Position numbers and translations under genes: made by a program. Source: Pyrus communis (lineage: Eukaryota; Streptophyta; Magnoliopsida; Rosales; Rosaceae). Taken from it: a DNA stretch of 64,000 bases. Location of the stretch: NCBI RefSeq assembly GCF_963583255.1, contig NC_084816.1, positions 18,652,053 through 18,716,052 of the forward strand, given 5' to 3'. Numbering within the stretch: the stretch's first letter is position 1; every line of letters begins with the position of its first letter. Under the pieces are notes generated by a model. It was not told the DNA's origin and did no database searches. It saw only the letters and a list, made by a program, of their open reading frames with translations. Shown here one piece after another: positions 35,591 to 46,722 of this stretch.

Positions 35591-35864
35591 CTCTTAATAA
35601 CCTCGATACATCAGATCATTGCATTATATATTATATAACCAAATTTGACAGAGACACAAAAAATTTCTTTTATTTTATTAAATAAAATCACATTGTTGAG
35701 ATAAAAAGTTGAAAATTTAGGTGTGCTTGCCTCCCATTACATTTTACACTCTTTTAAGTTTGAGGTAGATTTTTTAAATGGGTCATGATGTTCCAAAGTT
35801 TCACATTACATTCTCAAGTTTTGAAATTGTATCAATTTATAATTTCTATCCATTTAAACATCTA
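35591..35864. other. AT-rich intergenic DNA
   Basis: Nothing recognised. Confidence 0.4.
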
Positions 35865-36437
35865 GGGTGTGTTTGTTGTACTATACTATTTCGGACTGGA
35901 CTAACTTCAGGAATTAAGCTAGATCGGCTTGGCATGGACTAAGTAGTATAAAGATAATGAAGCGTTTGATGCAGTATCAAACTAAATCAGAGGCTCAATT
36001 ATTTTTGCAGATCAAATATTTTTCTGTCGTTTTTAATTCATTTTTTTTAATAATTTATTATTATTATACACACTTTTTTAATTTGACTCTCTCTCTCTCT
36101 CCCGTTTCTCTGCTTCTCTTCTTTCATATGCTTCTTGTTCTTCGCATGCGAGATTGCTCCAATTCCCATTAAAAATCAAACTCAGACAAATCAAACCCAT
36201 ACTTTCTCTTCATTTCTTTTTTTTTTCTCTTCAATTCAATCCTTCTCTTCTTTTAATTTCTTTCTCTTCAAATCAAACACAGAAAAATCTCAATTTGTTT
36301 TTCAATTTACAGAGGCTTCGTCGGATCTACAAATTCGTTTCATTCAATTTTTGCAAATCGACGTCAATCGATCTTGCAGAAGAAAGCGACAAACTTGCGG
36401 GCGCATCTTTCTAGCGGAGCACTTGAGGCCTCGAGGA

Positions 36438-37091
36438 TGTTGGTATTCAAAAGAGTTTACTAACTCAATACCAAAATATGTGGGTGATAAGTTTACAAAC
36501 TCTATCACACCTCTCACTTTCACTCTCAATAAAATTGGACAAAGAAATAGAGAAAGGAGGGAAGCAACAAGCTTTGGTAAAACACTTGGACTTTGATATA
36601 TGAAAGAAGTAGCAAGCTTGGTGATAACAAACACTTTGAAATATTAGAAGAGTTTACAACTCTTAAAGCTTACAAGCTGAAAATGAGAATGGAAATGGGA
36701 TTTGGATGGGATGCAATAAAGCTTAGCAAGATGGCCTATTTATACAAAACAGAAATTGATAAACAATGCAACAACACATGCAATGAATGGGGTGTTTAAC
36801 ATCTTTACACCCTTTAAAACACATGCAAGAACTTTGGACAGTCTAACACACATATTCAGCTATCTTTCCAGCTTGCAATCAACACTCTTTCGGCTAATAC
36901 ACAGCAGCACACTGCTGTCTTCCTGCTAGCACATCACATGGCAGCACACTTGCTGTCTTTCATCACCATTTCAGCTAGCACATGGAGGAAACTTTAGTCT
37001 TTGTAGTTGCAGCATGTGTGGATACAACCTGTAAAGAAACTAACAGCTAGAAGCAACCTTTTACAGCCTGTTTTTATTTGAATTTCCAACA
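36438..37091 (-). repeat. 3' LTR of Copia F
   Basis: 654 bp. A TATAAATAGG motif lies on the minus strand near 36735-36744. Confidence 0.92.
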
Positions 37092-37103
37092 CGCCCCCTC
37101 AAA

Positions 37104-40100
37104 TCAAAACGCCTTCATGCCTAGCATTTCACGCAATAACCGGAATGATTCAACTGGTAGTGGCTTAGTGAAGATGTCAGCCACTTGTTCCTTTGTGTGA
37201 CAATAGACAAGCTCAATTGTCTTTTGCTTCATATGGTCCCTTAGAAAATGGAACCTGGTATCAATGTGCTTGCTCCTTCCATGTTGAACAGGATTCTTTG
37301 CAAGTTTGATTGCAGACACGTTATCCACATGAATCACAGTCGATTCCACTTGTGGATGACACACTGACTTCAACAGATTTCTTAACCAAATTACCTCACA
37401 CACGGTTGAGTCTACAACAACATACTCGGCTTCACATGATGACAAAGCAACAATTGATTGCTTCTTTGAAGTCCATGAGAAAGCTGTTGATCCTAGAAAA
37501 AACACATAGCCAGTTATGCTTTTCCTTTCATCTTGGTCACCTCCCCAATCACTATCTGAATAACCAAATAATTTTGCATCTTCACCAAAATTATAAAATA
37601 GACCATAGTTTAGAGTACCTCTTATGTACCTCAAAATTCTCTTGGCGGCCAGCCAATGAGACTCCCTTGGTGTTTCCATGTATCGACTCACGAGTCCAAC
37701 ACCATAAACTATATCAGGTCTTGTGATTGTAAGGTACCTTAGGCTTCCAACCAAGCTTTTGTACACGGTTGAGTTTACAAACTCACCTTCTCCTTCCTTG
37801 GACAACTTCAATCCAGTTGCAACTGGAGTGTTGACAATATTGCACTTGTCCATATTGAATTTCTCCAATATATCTCTCATGTACTTTTGTTGAGAGATGT
37901 AGATACCGTCACTTCCTTGCTTCACTTCTATGCCAAGAAAGTATGACATTAATCCATTGTCAGTCATCTCGAATTCACTGAACATGGATTGCTTGAACTC
38001 ACAGAACATTGCTTCATTGTTTCCTGTAAACAACAAGTCATCTACATAGAGACAAATAATTAAGAACTCCCATTTTGCACCATTCTTCATGTAAACTGAA
38101 TGCTCGTATGGACATTTCTGAAATCCATTTTGGTGAAGGTAGTTATCAATCCTTGAGTTCCAAGCTCGTGGTGCTTGCTTGAGGCCATACAAAGCCTTCT
38201 TCAAACGATACACCTTTTCTTCTTCTCCTTGTACTTGGAAGCCTTCCGGTTGTTCCACGTACACTTCTTCCTCAAGAACTCCATTAAGGAAGGCTGACTT
38301 GACATCTAATTGATAAATTTTCCATTTATGCTGAGCGGCAAGAGAGATTAGTAATCTTACCGTGTCAAGTCTTGCAACTGGAGCATAGACTTCATCATAG
38401 TCCACTCCATACTTCTGTTTGTAGCCCTTTGCTACAAGCCTTGATTTGTACCGATCTACACTTCCATCTGCAGTGCGTTTGATCTTGTACACCTACTTAA
38501 CACCAATAGCCTTCTGATTTGGTGGAAGCTTTGTCAACTCCCAAATGTCATTCTTCTCGATGGCATGGATCTCTTCTTCCATGGCTTTCTTCCAACAATT
38601 TTCTTCCACAGCTTCATTGAATGAGAGAGGCTCATGGTCTGCATAGAAGCAGAAAAAATTGGTTTCTTCTTCTTCTTGTCCATAAATCTCTGTGAGACTC
38701 CTTAACCTCACTGGAGTTGAGGAGCTGTTTTCCTCACTAGATGTAGGACCACTCCTTGCAATTCTGTGCACTGGAGTTGTTGTGATTGTTTGAGCAGGCT
38801 GTTGCTCAATAGGTGGTATAACTTCTGGTTCTTCAAAATCAGTGGAGACGATCTTCTCTTTACTGACTTCTTTGTTGTTCCACTTCCATGTCTCTTCCTC
38901 ACTGAAGATGACATCTCTACTAACCACTAGTTTGCCAGTTAGTGGGTTGTAGAGCTTGTATGCCTTGGACTCTTCACTATAGCCCACAAACACACACTTC
39001 TCACCTCTATCATCAAGTTTCCTCCTCTTGGCTTCTGGAACTTGAGCATATGCAACACACCCAAAAATTCTTAGGTGTGTAACATTCGGCTTGTATCCAC
39101 TCCAAGCCTCTTGTGGTGTCATCCTCTTGACACTCTTTGTTGGACATCGATTCAACAAATAAATCGAACAAGCTACAGCTTCTGCCCATAACTCTTTTGG
39201 CAAATTCTTCTCCTTAAGCATGGACCTTGTCATGTCAAGGATGGTTCGATTCTTTCTTTCGGCTATCCCATTTTGCTGTGGGGTATAGGCAGCAGTAAGT
39301 TGATGCCTAATTCCTTGCTCATTGCAGTATGCTTGGAAAGCATTGGAGGTGTACTCTCCACCTCTATCTGATCTCACAGCCACAAGCTTGTGGTTACTTT
39401 CAGCCTCTGTGAGTGCCTTGAACTCCTTGAAAATTTTTAGGGCAGCTGACTTCTCCTTGAGAAAATAGACCCAAGTCTTTCTACTGAAATCATCAATGAA
39501 GGTAATAAAATACCTATTACCTCCATAAGACATGAGATCCAATGGACCACATATATCTGTGTGCACCAACTGCAGTGGTGCCTTTGCTCTCCATGTATCA
39601 CCAACAGGAAACGATAGTCGTGCTTGCTTGCCAAGCACACAACCTTCACATACTTGGCGTGTGGCTTCAATATGGGGTAAACCACGAACCATTCCTCCAC
39701 TTGACAACAACTTTAGGCCATTGAAATGAAGATGGCCAAATCGAAGATGCCATTTCCATGACTCATCTTCCATCACACCGATGTTGCAACTCCCAATCTT
39801 TGTGTTCAACTTCAACGGGAACATTCGGTTCTTTGACATTTGAACACGTGCAATAAGTTTTCTCCTTGCATTTCTGAGAGTGAGAAACATATTCTCCATA
39901 TGTATAATGTACCCTTTCTGGAGCAGTTGACCAATGCTTAGAATGTTGCTCTTCATACCTGGTATGTAGTAGGTATCGGAGATGTATTCTTCTTTACCAT
40001 CCTTCTGGATGATCTTGATCTTCCCTTTGCCTTCAACTGGCAACTTTGAGGAGTCACCAAGACTTACAGATCCATAGGCCCCATCTTTTAGTTCGGCAAA

Positions 40101-41123
40101 AAACTCCTTCTTTCCACACATGTGATTGCTTGCACCAGAGTCCAAATACCAAACATCTTGTTGGCTACTAGAATCATGGTGTGCTAGCAAGACTGTAAGT
40201 TCTTCATCAGTATTTCCACTTGATTCTGCCATGTTGACATGCTCACCATTTTTATGTGAACATTCATTGGCATAATGTCCATATTGCTTGCAATTGTGAC
40301 ATTGGATATGCACCTTTCCTCGAGTAGATCTCCACTCTTGAGACTGACCTCGATTTTGTGCATAGCCTCGACCTCTTCCTCGAGCTCGTCCTCAGCTAAG
40401 GTTAGATGAACTCCCACGACGTGAGTTCCACTGCCCACGACCTCCATTTGGTTTGTCAATATTCAACTTTGACTCCAAAGCTTGCTCTAGCGTTTTGGGG
40501 TTTGCATTCTTCTGAATGCGTTGCTCGTGAACTAGGAGGGATCCTAGTAGCTCCTCTGCGCTCATCACCTCCAAATCCTTGGATTCCTCAATGGCAGTCA
40601 CCACATGCTCAAACTTAGATGTGAATGACCGGAGTATCTTCTCCACAACTCGTACTTCATCGAGTCTCTCGCCATTTCTCCTCATCTGATTTACTATCAC
40701 AATGAGCCTTGAGTGATAATCGGAGATGCTCTCCCCTTCATTCATGTGAGCAGTTTCAAAATCTGCTCGAAGTGACTGTAACCTCACTTTCTTGACTCGA
40801 TCTACTCCTTTGTAGATTGTACTGAGTGTATCCCATACTTGCTTGCTCGTTGTTGCTTCTGCAACCTTCTCGAACGTTGAATCTTCCAAACCCTGGTATA
40901 GAAGATACAACACCTTTTGGTCCTTCTTTCGTAAGTCCTTGAGAGTGTTCCTTTAATCCGCAGTATATACGGCTTCTTGCTCGGCAGTGGGTACAACATA
41001 CCCACTACTGACAACTTCCCATAGCTCCTGTGATCCAAACAATGCTTTGAATTGGATGCACCATCTTTCATAATTTTCTTTCTTCAATGTGGGAACTTGG
41101 AGTTGCACTAAATTGGACGCCAT
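37104..41123 (-). pseudogene. Copia gag-pol of element F with three nonsense codons
   Basis: The frame starts MASNLVQLQVP at 41123 and runs without frameshift to 37104. In-frame stops are TAA at 40953-40955 (after YTAD), TGA at 40392-40394 (before GRARGRGRG, where CGA would fit) and TAG at 38493-38495 (in GVK*VYKIKR, where Trp is expected). All three could be C-to-T or G-to-A transitions. Domains in order: UBN2 gag; knuckle CHNCKQYGHYANEC; protease DSGASNHMC; pre-integrase WHLRFGHLHF; integrase (HTDICGP, SDRGGEY, QQNGIAERKNR); reverse transcriptase with YVDDLLFTG; RNase H ([19 protein letters not shown]). It ends at REMLGMKAF. Catalytic residues seen are intact. Confidence 0.92.
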
Positions 41124-41167
41124 AGCTACTGCACTTGCCAGAATGGTATTCTGGCTCTGATACCAAT

Positions 41168-41821
41168 TGTTGGTATTCAAAAGAGTTTACTAACTCAATA
41201 CCAAAATATGTGGGTGATAAGTTTACAAACTCTATCACACCTCTCACTTTCACTCTCAATAAAATTGGACAAAGAAATAGAGAAATGAGGGAAGCAACAA
41301 GCTTTGGTAAAACACTTGGACTTTGATATATGAAAGAAGTAGCAAGCTTGGTGATAACAAACACTTTGAAATATTAGAAGAGTTTACAACTCTTAAAGCT
41401 TACAAGCTGAAAATGAGAATGGAAATGGGATTTGGATGGGATGCAATAAAGCTTAGCAAGATGGCCTATTTATACAAAACAGAAATTGATAAACAATGCA
41501 ACAACACATGCAATGAATGGGGTGTTTAACATCTTTACACCCTTTAAAACACATGCAAGAACTTTGGACAATCTAGCACACATATGCAGCTATCTTTCCA
41601 GCTTGCAATCAACACTTTTTCGGCTAATACACAGCAGCACACTGCTGTCTTCCTGCTAGCACATCACATGGCAGCACACTTGCTGTCTTTCATCACCATT
41701 TCAGCTAGCACATGGAGGAAACTTTAGTCTTTGTAGTTGCAGCATGTGTGGATACAACCTGTAAAGAAACTAACAGCTAGAAGCAACCTTTTACAGCCTG
41801 TTTTTATTTGAATTTCCAACA
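41168..41821 (-). repeat. 5' LTR of Copia F
   Basis: 654 bp, same length as the other LTR. Promoter motif TATAAATAGG lies on the minus strand near 41464-41473. Confidence 0.92.
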
Positions 41822-42219
41822 GAGGAGGACGCCACGGTTGGTGCTCAAAATTTAACCCACACCGCCAAATCAATCAAAGTTTTCCTGCAGCGCCAGCGTC
41901 GTCCTCCCTAGGCTTACGGTGACGGCCTGGCTATGGTGACGGCGCCGGAGAAGAAGAAGCTGGAGCGCAGAGGGACTGGGTGTCCGGGTTTAGCAAGCGA
42001 ATATTGGGAATTGGACGTAGGCCTCATTTCCTTTCTAGTCCCTGTTAATACCAAGCGAAAGCTTGGGATTAGATAAACGGCTTTAGTGAAGTGCGTCGGG
42101 ACTCGTAGTGGAGGCGAGTCCCATTTATCTTAGTCCAACAACCTACCAAACATGGGATTATAGTCTTGCTTAAGACAGTCCAAGCCAGTCCCTCTTAAGG
42201 AGGTTCAACAAACGCACCC

Positions 42220-42893
42220 CTAAGGTCTTTTCTTTACCAAAAAAATTTCTAAGGTCTTCCACATCCGGTTCGAAAATGAAATGTGATATCAATATAATAG
42301 GACTCAGATTTCTATAGTGGTAAAAAATATGAGTGTAATGAGAGTGATTCATATATTTTACTCCAATATATTGAACTCATGTGTGATGGCAATACAACAA
42401 ATGATAAGTGTGAGAAAATAATTGACCAATCATAAAATACGAAGAAAGAGAAAGTAAGGAGTCACACATTCAATATACAAACTCATTCATATTAAACTCA
42501 CCACACACACTCTGACATAGCGTAGTACGAATCTAGCACGATGCATGATTATTATATACAAACATTAAACTCACCAAATCATTGTGGAAGGCCTAATATT
42601 ACTTCACATTGACGTACCAAACATTTATGCGGGGAATGTGTATCAAATCTAGCAACCGTGTACTTCTGTCACAAGATATGGAACTTATGATGATTTTTTA
42701 CAGTCCTGGTACCTAGAGAGAGAGAGAGAGAGAGAGAGTGTGTGTGTGTCCCAAGGTTTCAAAATTTGTACTCTCTCTGCCCTCTTCGTCTTCCTCTATT
42801 TTCTAGGGCCTGTGGGCAGTTCAAAAGTTTCAAAAGTTATACTCTCTCTGCCCTCTTCGTCTTCCTTCTTCTTCCTCTCCACTCTCTGACGAA
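42220..42893 (+). other. 5' flank of PMD copy 3
   Basis: AT-rich to 42700, then a GA/GT microsatellite (42715-42749). A CT-rich leader-like stretch follows with a repeated phrase (ACTCTCTCTGCCCTCTTCGT, twice, about 42771 and 42841) just before the ATG at 42894. Confidence 0.5.
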
Positions 42894-45180
42894 ATGGCAG
42901 CAGACGGAGCAGCAGCAGCAGCAGAAGCGTCACCGCCCCGGTTTCCGTTAAGCCGCATGTACGAACAGAGAGAAGAAACCATGGTCTCTCCAAAACATGG
43001 TCAGAAACAAAAGAGGAGACTCGCAAGGTTTCTGAAGCCATGTACCACCGGTTTTACCACCGCAGTGGGTCCCCCAAAAACTCCATTGCTCTGCTAGGTC
43101 TTTCCTCACGACCTCCAGCAATGGCCGTCGAAGGTGTTCTTCAAAGGGTGGAAGATTCCCCAGGGAAAGTGGGATGAATGGGTCGATAGGTTGGCCGGTA
43201 AGTACTGCTCCATCTGGAACCAGTCTGGAATTTGTGATGCAAGTTTGAGCTCCATATATGAAATCAGGGGAAACAACAAGAATGTGCTTCTCGAGTTGGC
43301 GGAGTTTTGGTCGCCGGAGACCAACACTTTCGTTTCCCCATGGGGGGAGGCCACCATTACGCTCGAAGATGTCATGGTTCTTGGCAGGTTTTCGGCCCTT
43401 GGAAGGAATGTCACCAGACCTGTTACCGGGTTGTTGGCGGAAATCGTGGAGGAGATGGAGAAGAAGAGGATGGAGATTTCGAGAACCAAGGCTAAAAAAG
43501 CTTGCCGATCTAGATGGATCAAGATTTTGATGGAGCTGCCAAATGGAGGGTACGAGTATGAGCATGTAGCTTTCTTGTCGTTGTGGCTTTCGAGGTCTGT
43601 TTTTCCTTCTCTTCCTGAGGATTGCATTGGCAGGCATGTTTTTCCGATTGCAGCATGTTTGTCACAGGGGAAGAGAGTTGCTCTTGCACCCGCCGTCCTT
43701 TCAGGTCTTTTCAGAGACCTTAGCTTGCTAAAGAAGCGAGTTCTTTCTGGTGAGGCGGAGATTTCAGTTACTGGCCCCTTTCAGCTTATGCAGTTGTGGG
43801 CTTTCGAGAGGTTTCCGCCTCTGATACAGAGTCCCCCGAAAACTCCGAAACCTGGCGAGTCTAGGGCTGCCCGGTGGCACAAAGTAGCTTCTAAATCAAT
43901 CGGTCTGCCTCTTGTGAGAACTGTTTTTAAGTTGCAAGAGAATTTTCAGTGGCGTCCGTTTGCTGCTGATTTGAGCAATTTGCGCCATTCTTCTTACTAC
44001 AAAGAGAACAAGCCGGTATTTTTGATAGTGGTAAGAACGCAGATGAGAATTTAAAATCTTAGGTTAGGTGCTTGTGCGCTTCTGAGTTGATTGGAGTAGA
44101 AGATTGTAAAGAGAAGTATTTTCCGCACAGTGTGGCAATGCAGTTTGGAATTGATCAAGACCTTCCTGGTGAATTTCCAGGATTGGATTTTGCCGCCTCA
44201 GGCAACGATGTTGGTTTCTTTGTTCCGCCATGGTCTTTTGAGCCGAGTGTAACGGCTAGGTACTTGGATTGGTGGGAAAAATCAAATTCTGCTCGTGCAG
44301 ATGCAATCAGAAAAGAAGTCATGGTGGCAACACAGAAGGTTTAAGAGGTTCAATGCCTCCGTTACAGAGAGGAAATTGCAGATGACAAAGGAATGTGCAC
44401 AAACTTTGACAAAGTCTAAACCAGAAAAGAATCACTCCTATGTTATGCCTGAGGTCTCAAGAAAATCCAATACTACTTCAGAAACGCAGACCTCTGCCAT
44501 TCCCCCTAAGCAGGTCAAGAAAGAGTTGCCTGCTGATCATACTCATGATGATGATGATATTCCGCTTTCAGAACGAATGAATAGGCAATTCCCTAGGAAG
44601 GTTGAGAATGATTTGGCTCCTGATCATAGCGATGACAGTAACGAAGATTTTCTCATTTCGGTACGATCAAGTCACCCTGCAAATAGACCAGCTTGTTTGA
44701 GTAATGCTTCCCCAAGCAGCGGATCCACAAAATGTGTTTCCTCAACCTCACGTATTTGAGGTGGAAATGTGAGCAAACGGAAGTCAGTCACAAAAGGGGA
44801 AGGATTTCCGGCTAAGAAAAGAAGTGCTGTTGATTTTTCTAATACTCTTACGAAGATTGCTACAAAAGGGAAGAAGGCTGGTGAAGGGACAAATGTACAA
44901 GTTGATGTACCTTCCAGGGTGGGAGACAAGCATAAAGTGGCAACTAAAGTATCAGAAAAAGGCTGCTTCGAGAGAAGGGAAGAAAGCAATGCTTGAAGGG
45001 TCTTTCAAGAAACCTATGGGGGTTAACGACCATAAACGCAATCAACCCGAAAAAGGTTCTCTGAAAGAAGTCAAAAAACAAAGCCTGATGACCCCATGGC
45101 GAGTGTTGAAATACTAACGAGGGTTGCGAATCTGAAGAAACTTCTGGGGGTAAACTCAAAAGAGAAACAAAATCCTTAGG
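42894..45180 (+). pseudogene. plant mobile domain (PMD) gene, copy 3, decayed
   Basis: An Ala-rich N-terminus (MAADGAAAAAEASPP) leads to RRLARFLKP, then an in-frame TAG at 43095. The same frame continues through KVFFKGWKIPQGKWDEWVD, FVSPWGEATITLEDVMVLG, LSLWLSRSVF, KRVALAPAVLSGLF and FQLMQLWAFERFPP. At about 44031 it shifts frame, shows a TAG at 44060 (ENLKS*VRCL), then EKYFPHSVAMQFGIDQDLP and RYLDWWEKSN. It shifts back near 44330 into a charged, disordered tail, with further stops at 44757 and 44994 and another shift before a last segment ending near 45180. The tail is longer and basic (KRKSVTKGEG, PAKKRS) compared with copies 1 and 2. It lies on the opposite strand and is more divergent, so it is not part of the same recent duplication. 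Confidence 0.8.
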
Positions 45181-46722
45181 CCACTTGTTGCACTTACGGA
45201 TATATGCAATTATGGATGATTTAATATCTGTTCACTTTTTGCATTTTGTTATCTTATCTGGCTCACTGTCTTGGTGGAATATTTAGAGCTTATTCCGGTT
45301 AGTAGTGAAATTTGTTACAAGCTAATGAACATATACAAGTGTTTTTGCTTCTTGCTAGTTTAATTTGTTGTCAGTTGGCCAATCTACTGTTTAAGCTTTT
45401 GATGATGGTGGCATTGATGTAAATCACAGATCGTTTTTGGCATGATATCTTTTACGCATTTGTTCATGTCATTGGTGATAAAGTAGTGTGGGATGGCAGG
45501 TCCAAACTTTTCTCCGTAGAGAACAGCAGCAGCCATCACAGATCATTGTAGGAAAATTCAAATTATGATCGTGGAAACAGGGTTATTTGATATAATTTGT
45601 TGGGAAAGAAGACTGTTCTATAATCTCTTGTTTTAATGAGTTGTTAAAATTATGATAGTAGTGTAATTGGTTTTTTCTCAAACTATGAATGGTTTGCAAA
45701 GACTGTTCTACGGTCTACGATAGATTTTAGGTATAACAGTACTGCAAGGTGTGCTGACTTGCCCTTTTTTATCCTCTCACTTTCATGTCACCCTTGGGTT
45801 GTTTTACTAATTCATTTTCTTAGATAGAAGCTTCATTGTATCTAGAAACTTCGGTAGGAAGCTCTCACACCGGTGGTACCAGCGTGGGGTCAAATGAAAC
45901 CAAAACACAGTGGCATTTGAATTGCACATATGATAGATTTTATTCGTGTTTCAGACATCAAATTTACTGTCAGCAAGCGAGACATTTTCATTGTAAACTA
46001 CTCTAATTTACGTTGAAAGAGGGAAATTCAAAGTTGGGTGCAAGAGGGCAAGCAAACTGACCTAATCTACGTATGCAAAATAAAGTCGTTTCTAGCCACA
46101 AATTACATAATCTCTTTACATTGCCAGCAAATTCCTGGGAAGATAAATGTGGATACGGTTGGAAATTCATTGAGATTTTTGCCAATTAAAGGAAAGGTAA
46201 ACTTTTGGTTATGGAAATAATAAGAGGTTGTATTTTTGACCTGCCCTGTCTCCAACACAAATAGAAGTACAAATTAATATTGAAAAAAAAAAAAAAAAAA
46301 AAAAAAACCGATTTTTTCTGTTGTTAAAAGAAAGAAGAATGCCTGGATGTCCCTCCATATTTAGCAACCTTGACCTAGTCTGTTTTGGCTGTCCGAACTC
46401 AATGGTTTCGATAGAGGGAGCAAGCAAAAGAAACAATGTGAGGGATCAAGCTCTTGGTTCTTGAAGGACCAGAAACTAGCATTCTGGTTTTTCCAGAGCC
46501 AAGGCTGTTTTCATAACGTATCAAATCGATATCCCCCGTTTGTCTAACCAATTTCTCAGGCTTGTTTCGTCTGCACTTGTTGGTTTCTTGGATCGAAGCG
46601 TACCAAAGTTTTGAATTTTTTTGGTATGTTGTGAGTGGTTTTTTCCAGGAATCCATGCAAGATTTGGATGACAATTTGAAGGTGGTTGCAATCGGATTAG
46701 AGTTGACGAGGGAAAGAAAACG
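45181..46722. other. intergenic region upstream of the PBL kinase
   Basis: No convincing gene. An A-run at about 46284-46307 and AT-rich DNA are present. The minus-strand open frames at 46399-46979 overlap exon 1 of the kinase and are probably chance. Confidence 0.45.

Larger units (their letters stand above)
36438..41821 (-). mobile_element. Copia element F, nearly intact, nested
   Basis: Two 654-bp LTRs with TGTTGG...CCAACA ends and a 5-bp target duplication GAGGA (36433-36437, 41822-41826). On the minus strand the primer site TGGTATCAGAGCC (41151-41163) follows the 5' LTR after AT, and a polypurine tract (GAGGGGG) precedes the 3' LTR. I saw five differences between the LTRs, so it inserted recently. 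Coding is complete apart from three nonsense codons. Confidence 0.93.
35865..42219. mobile_element. Harbinger-like TIR element carrying nested Copia F
   Basis: Left end GGGTGTGTTTGTTG and the complement of the right end, GGGTGCGTTTGTTG, form terminal inverted repeats. CTA flanks both sides (35862-35864, 42220-42222) as a 3-bp target duplication. Without Copia F the element is about 0.97 kb. Its interior has a CT-rich, leader-like tract (36080-36300) and a GC-rich stretch after 41827 unlike its surroundings. No transposase frame was recognised. Confidence 0.6.

Noticed and set aside
44031..44330. GTAAGA at 44031 considered as an intron donor in PMD copy 3.
   Set aside because: The following 300 bp encode conserved PMD core sequence (YFPHSVAMQFG) in another frame, so it is a frameshift, not an intron.
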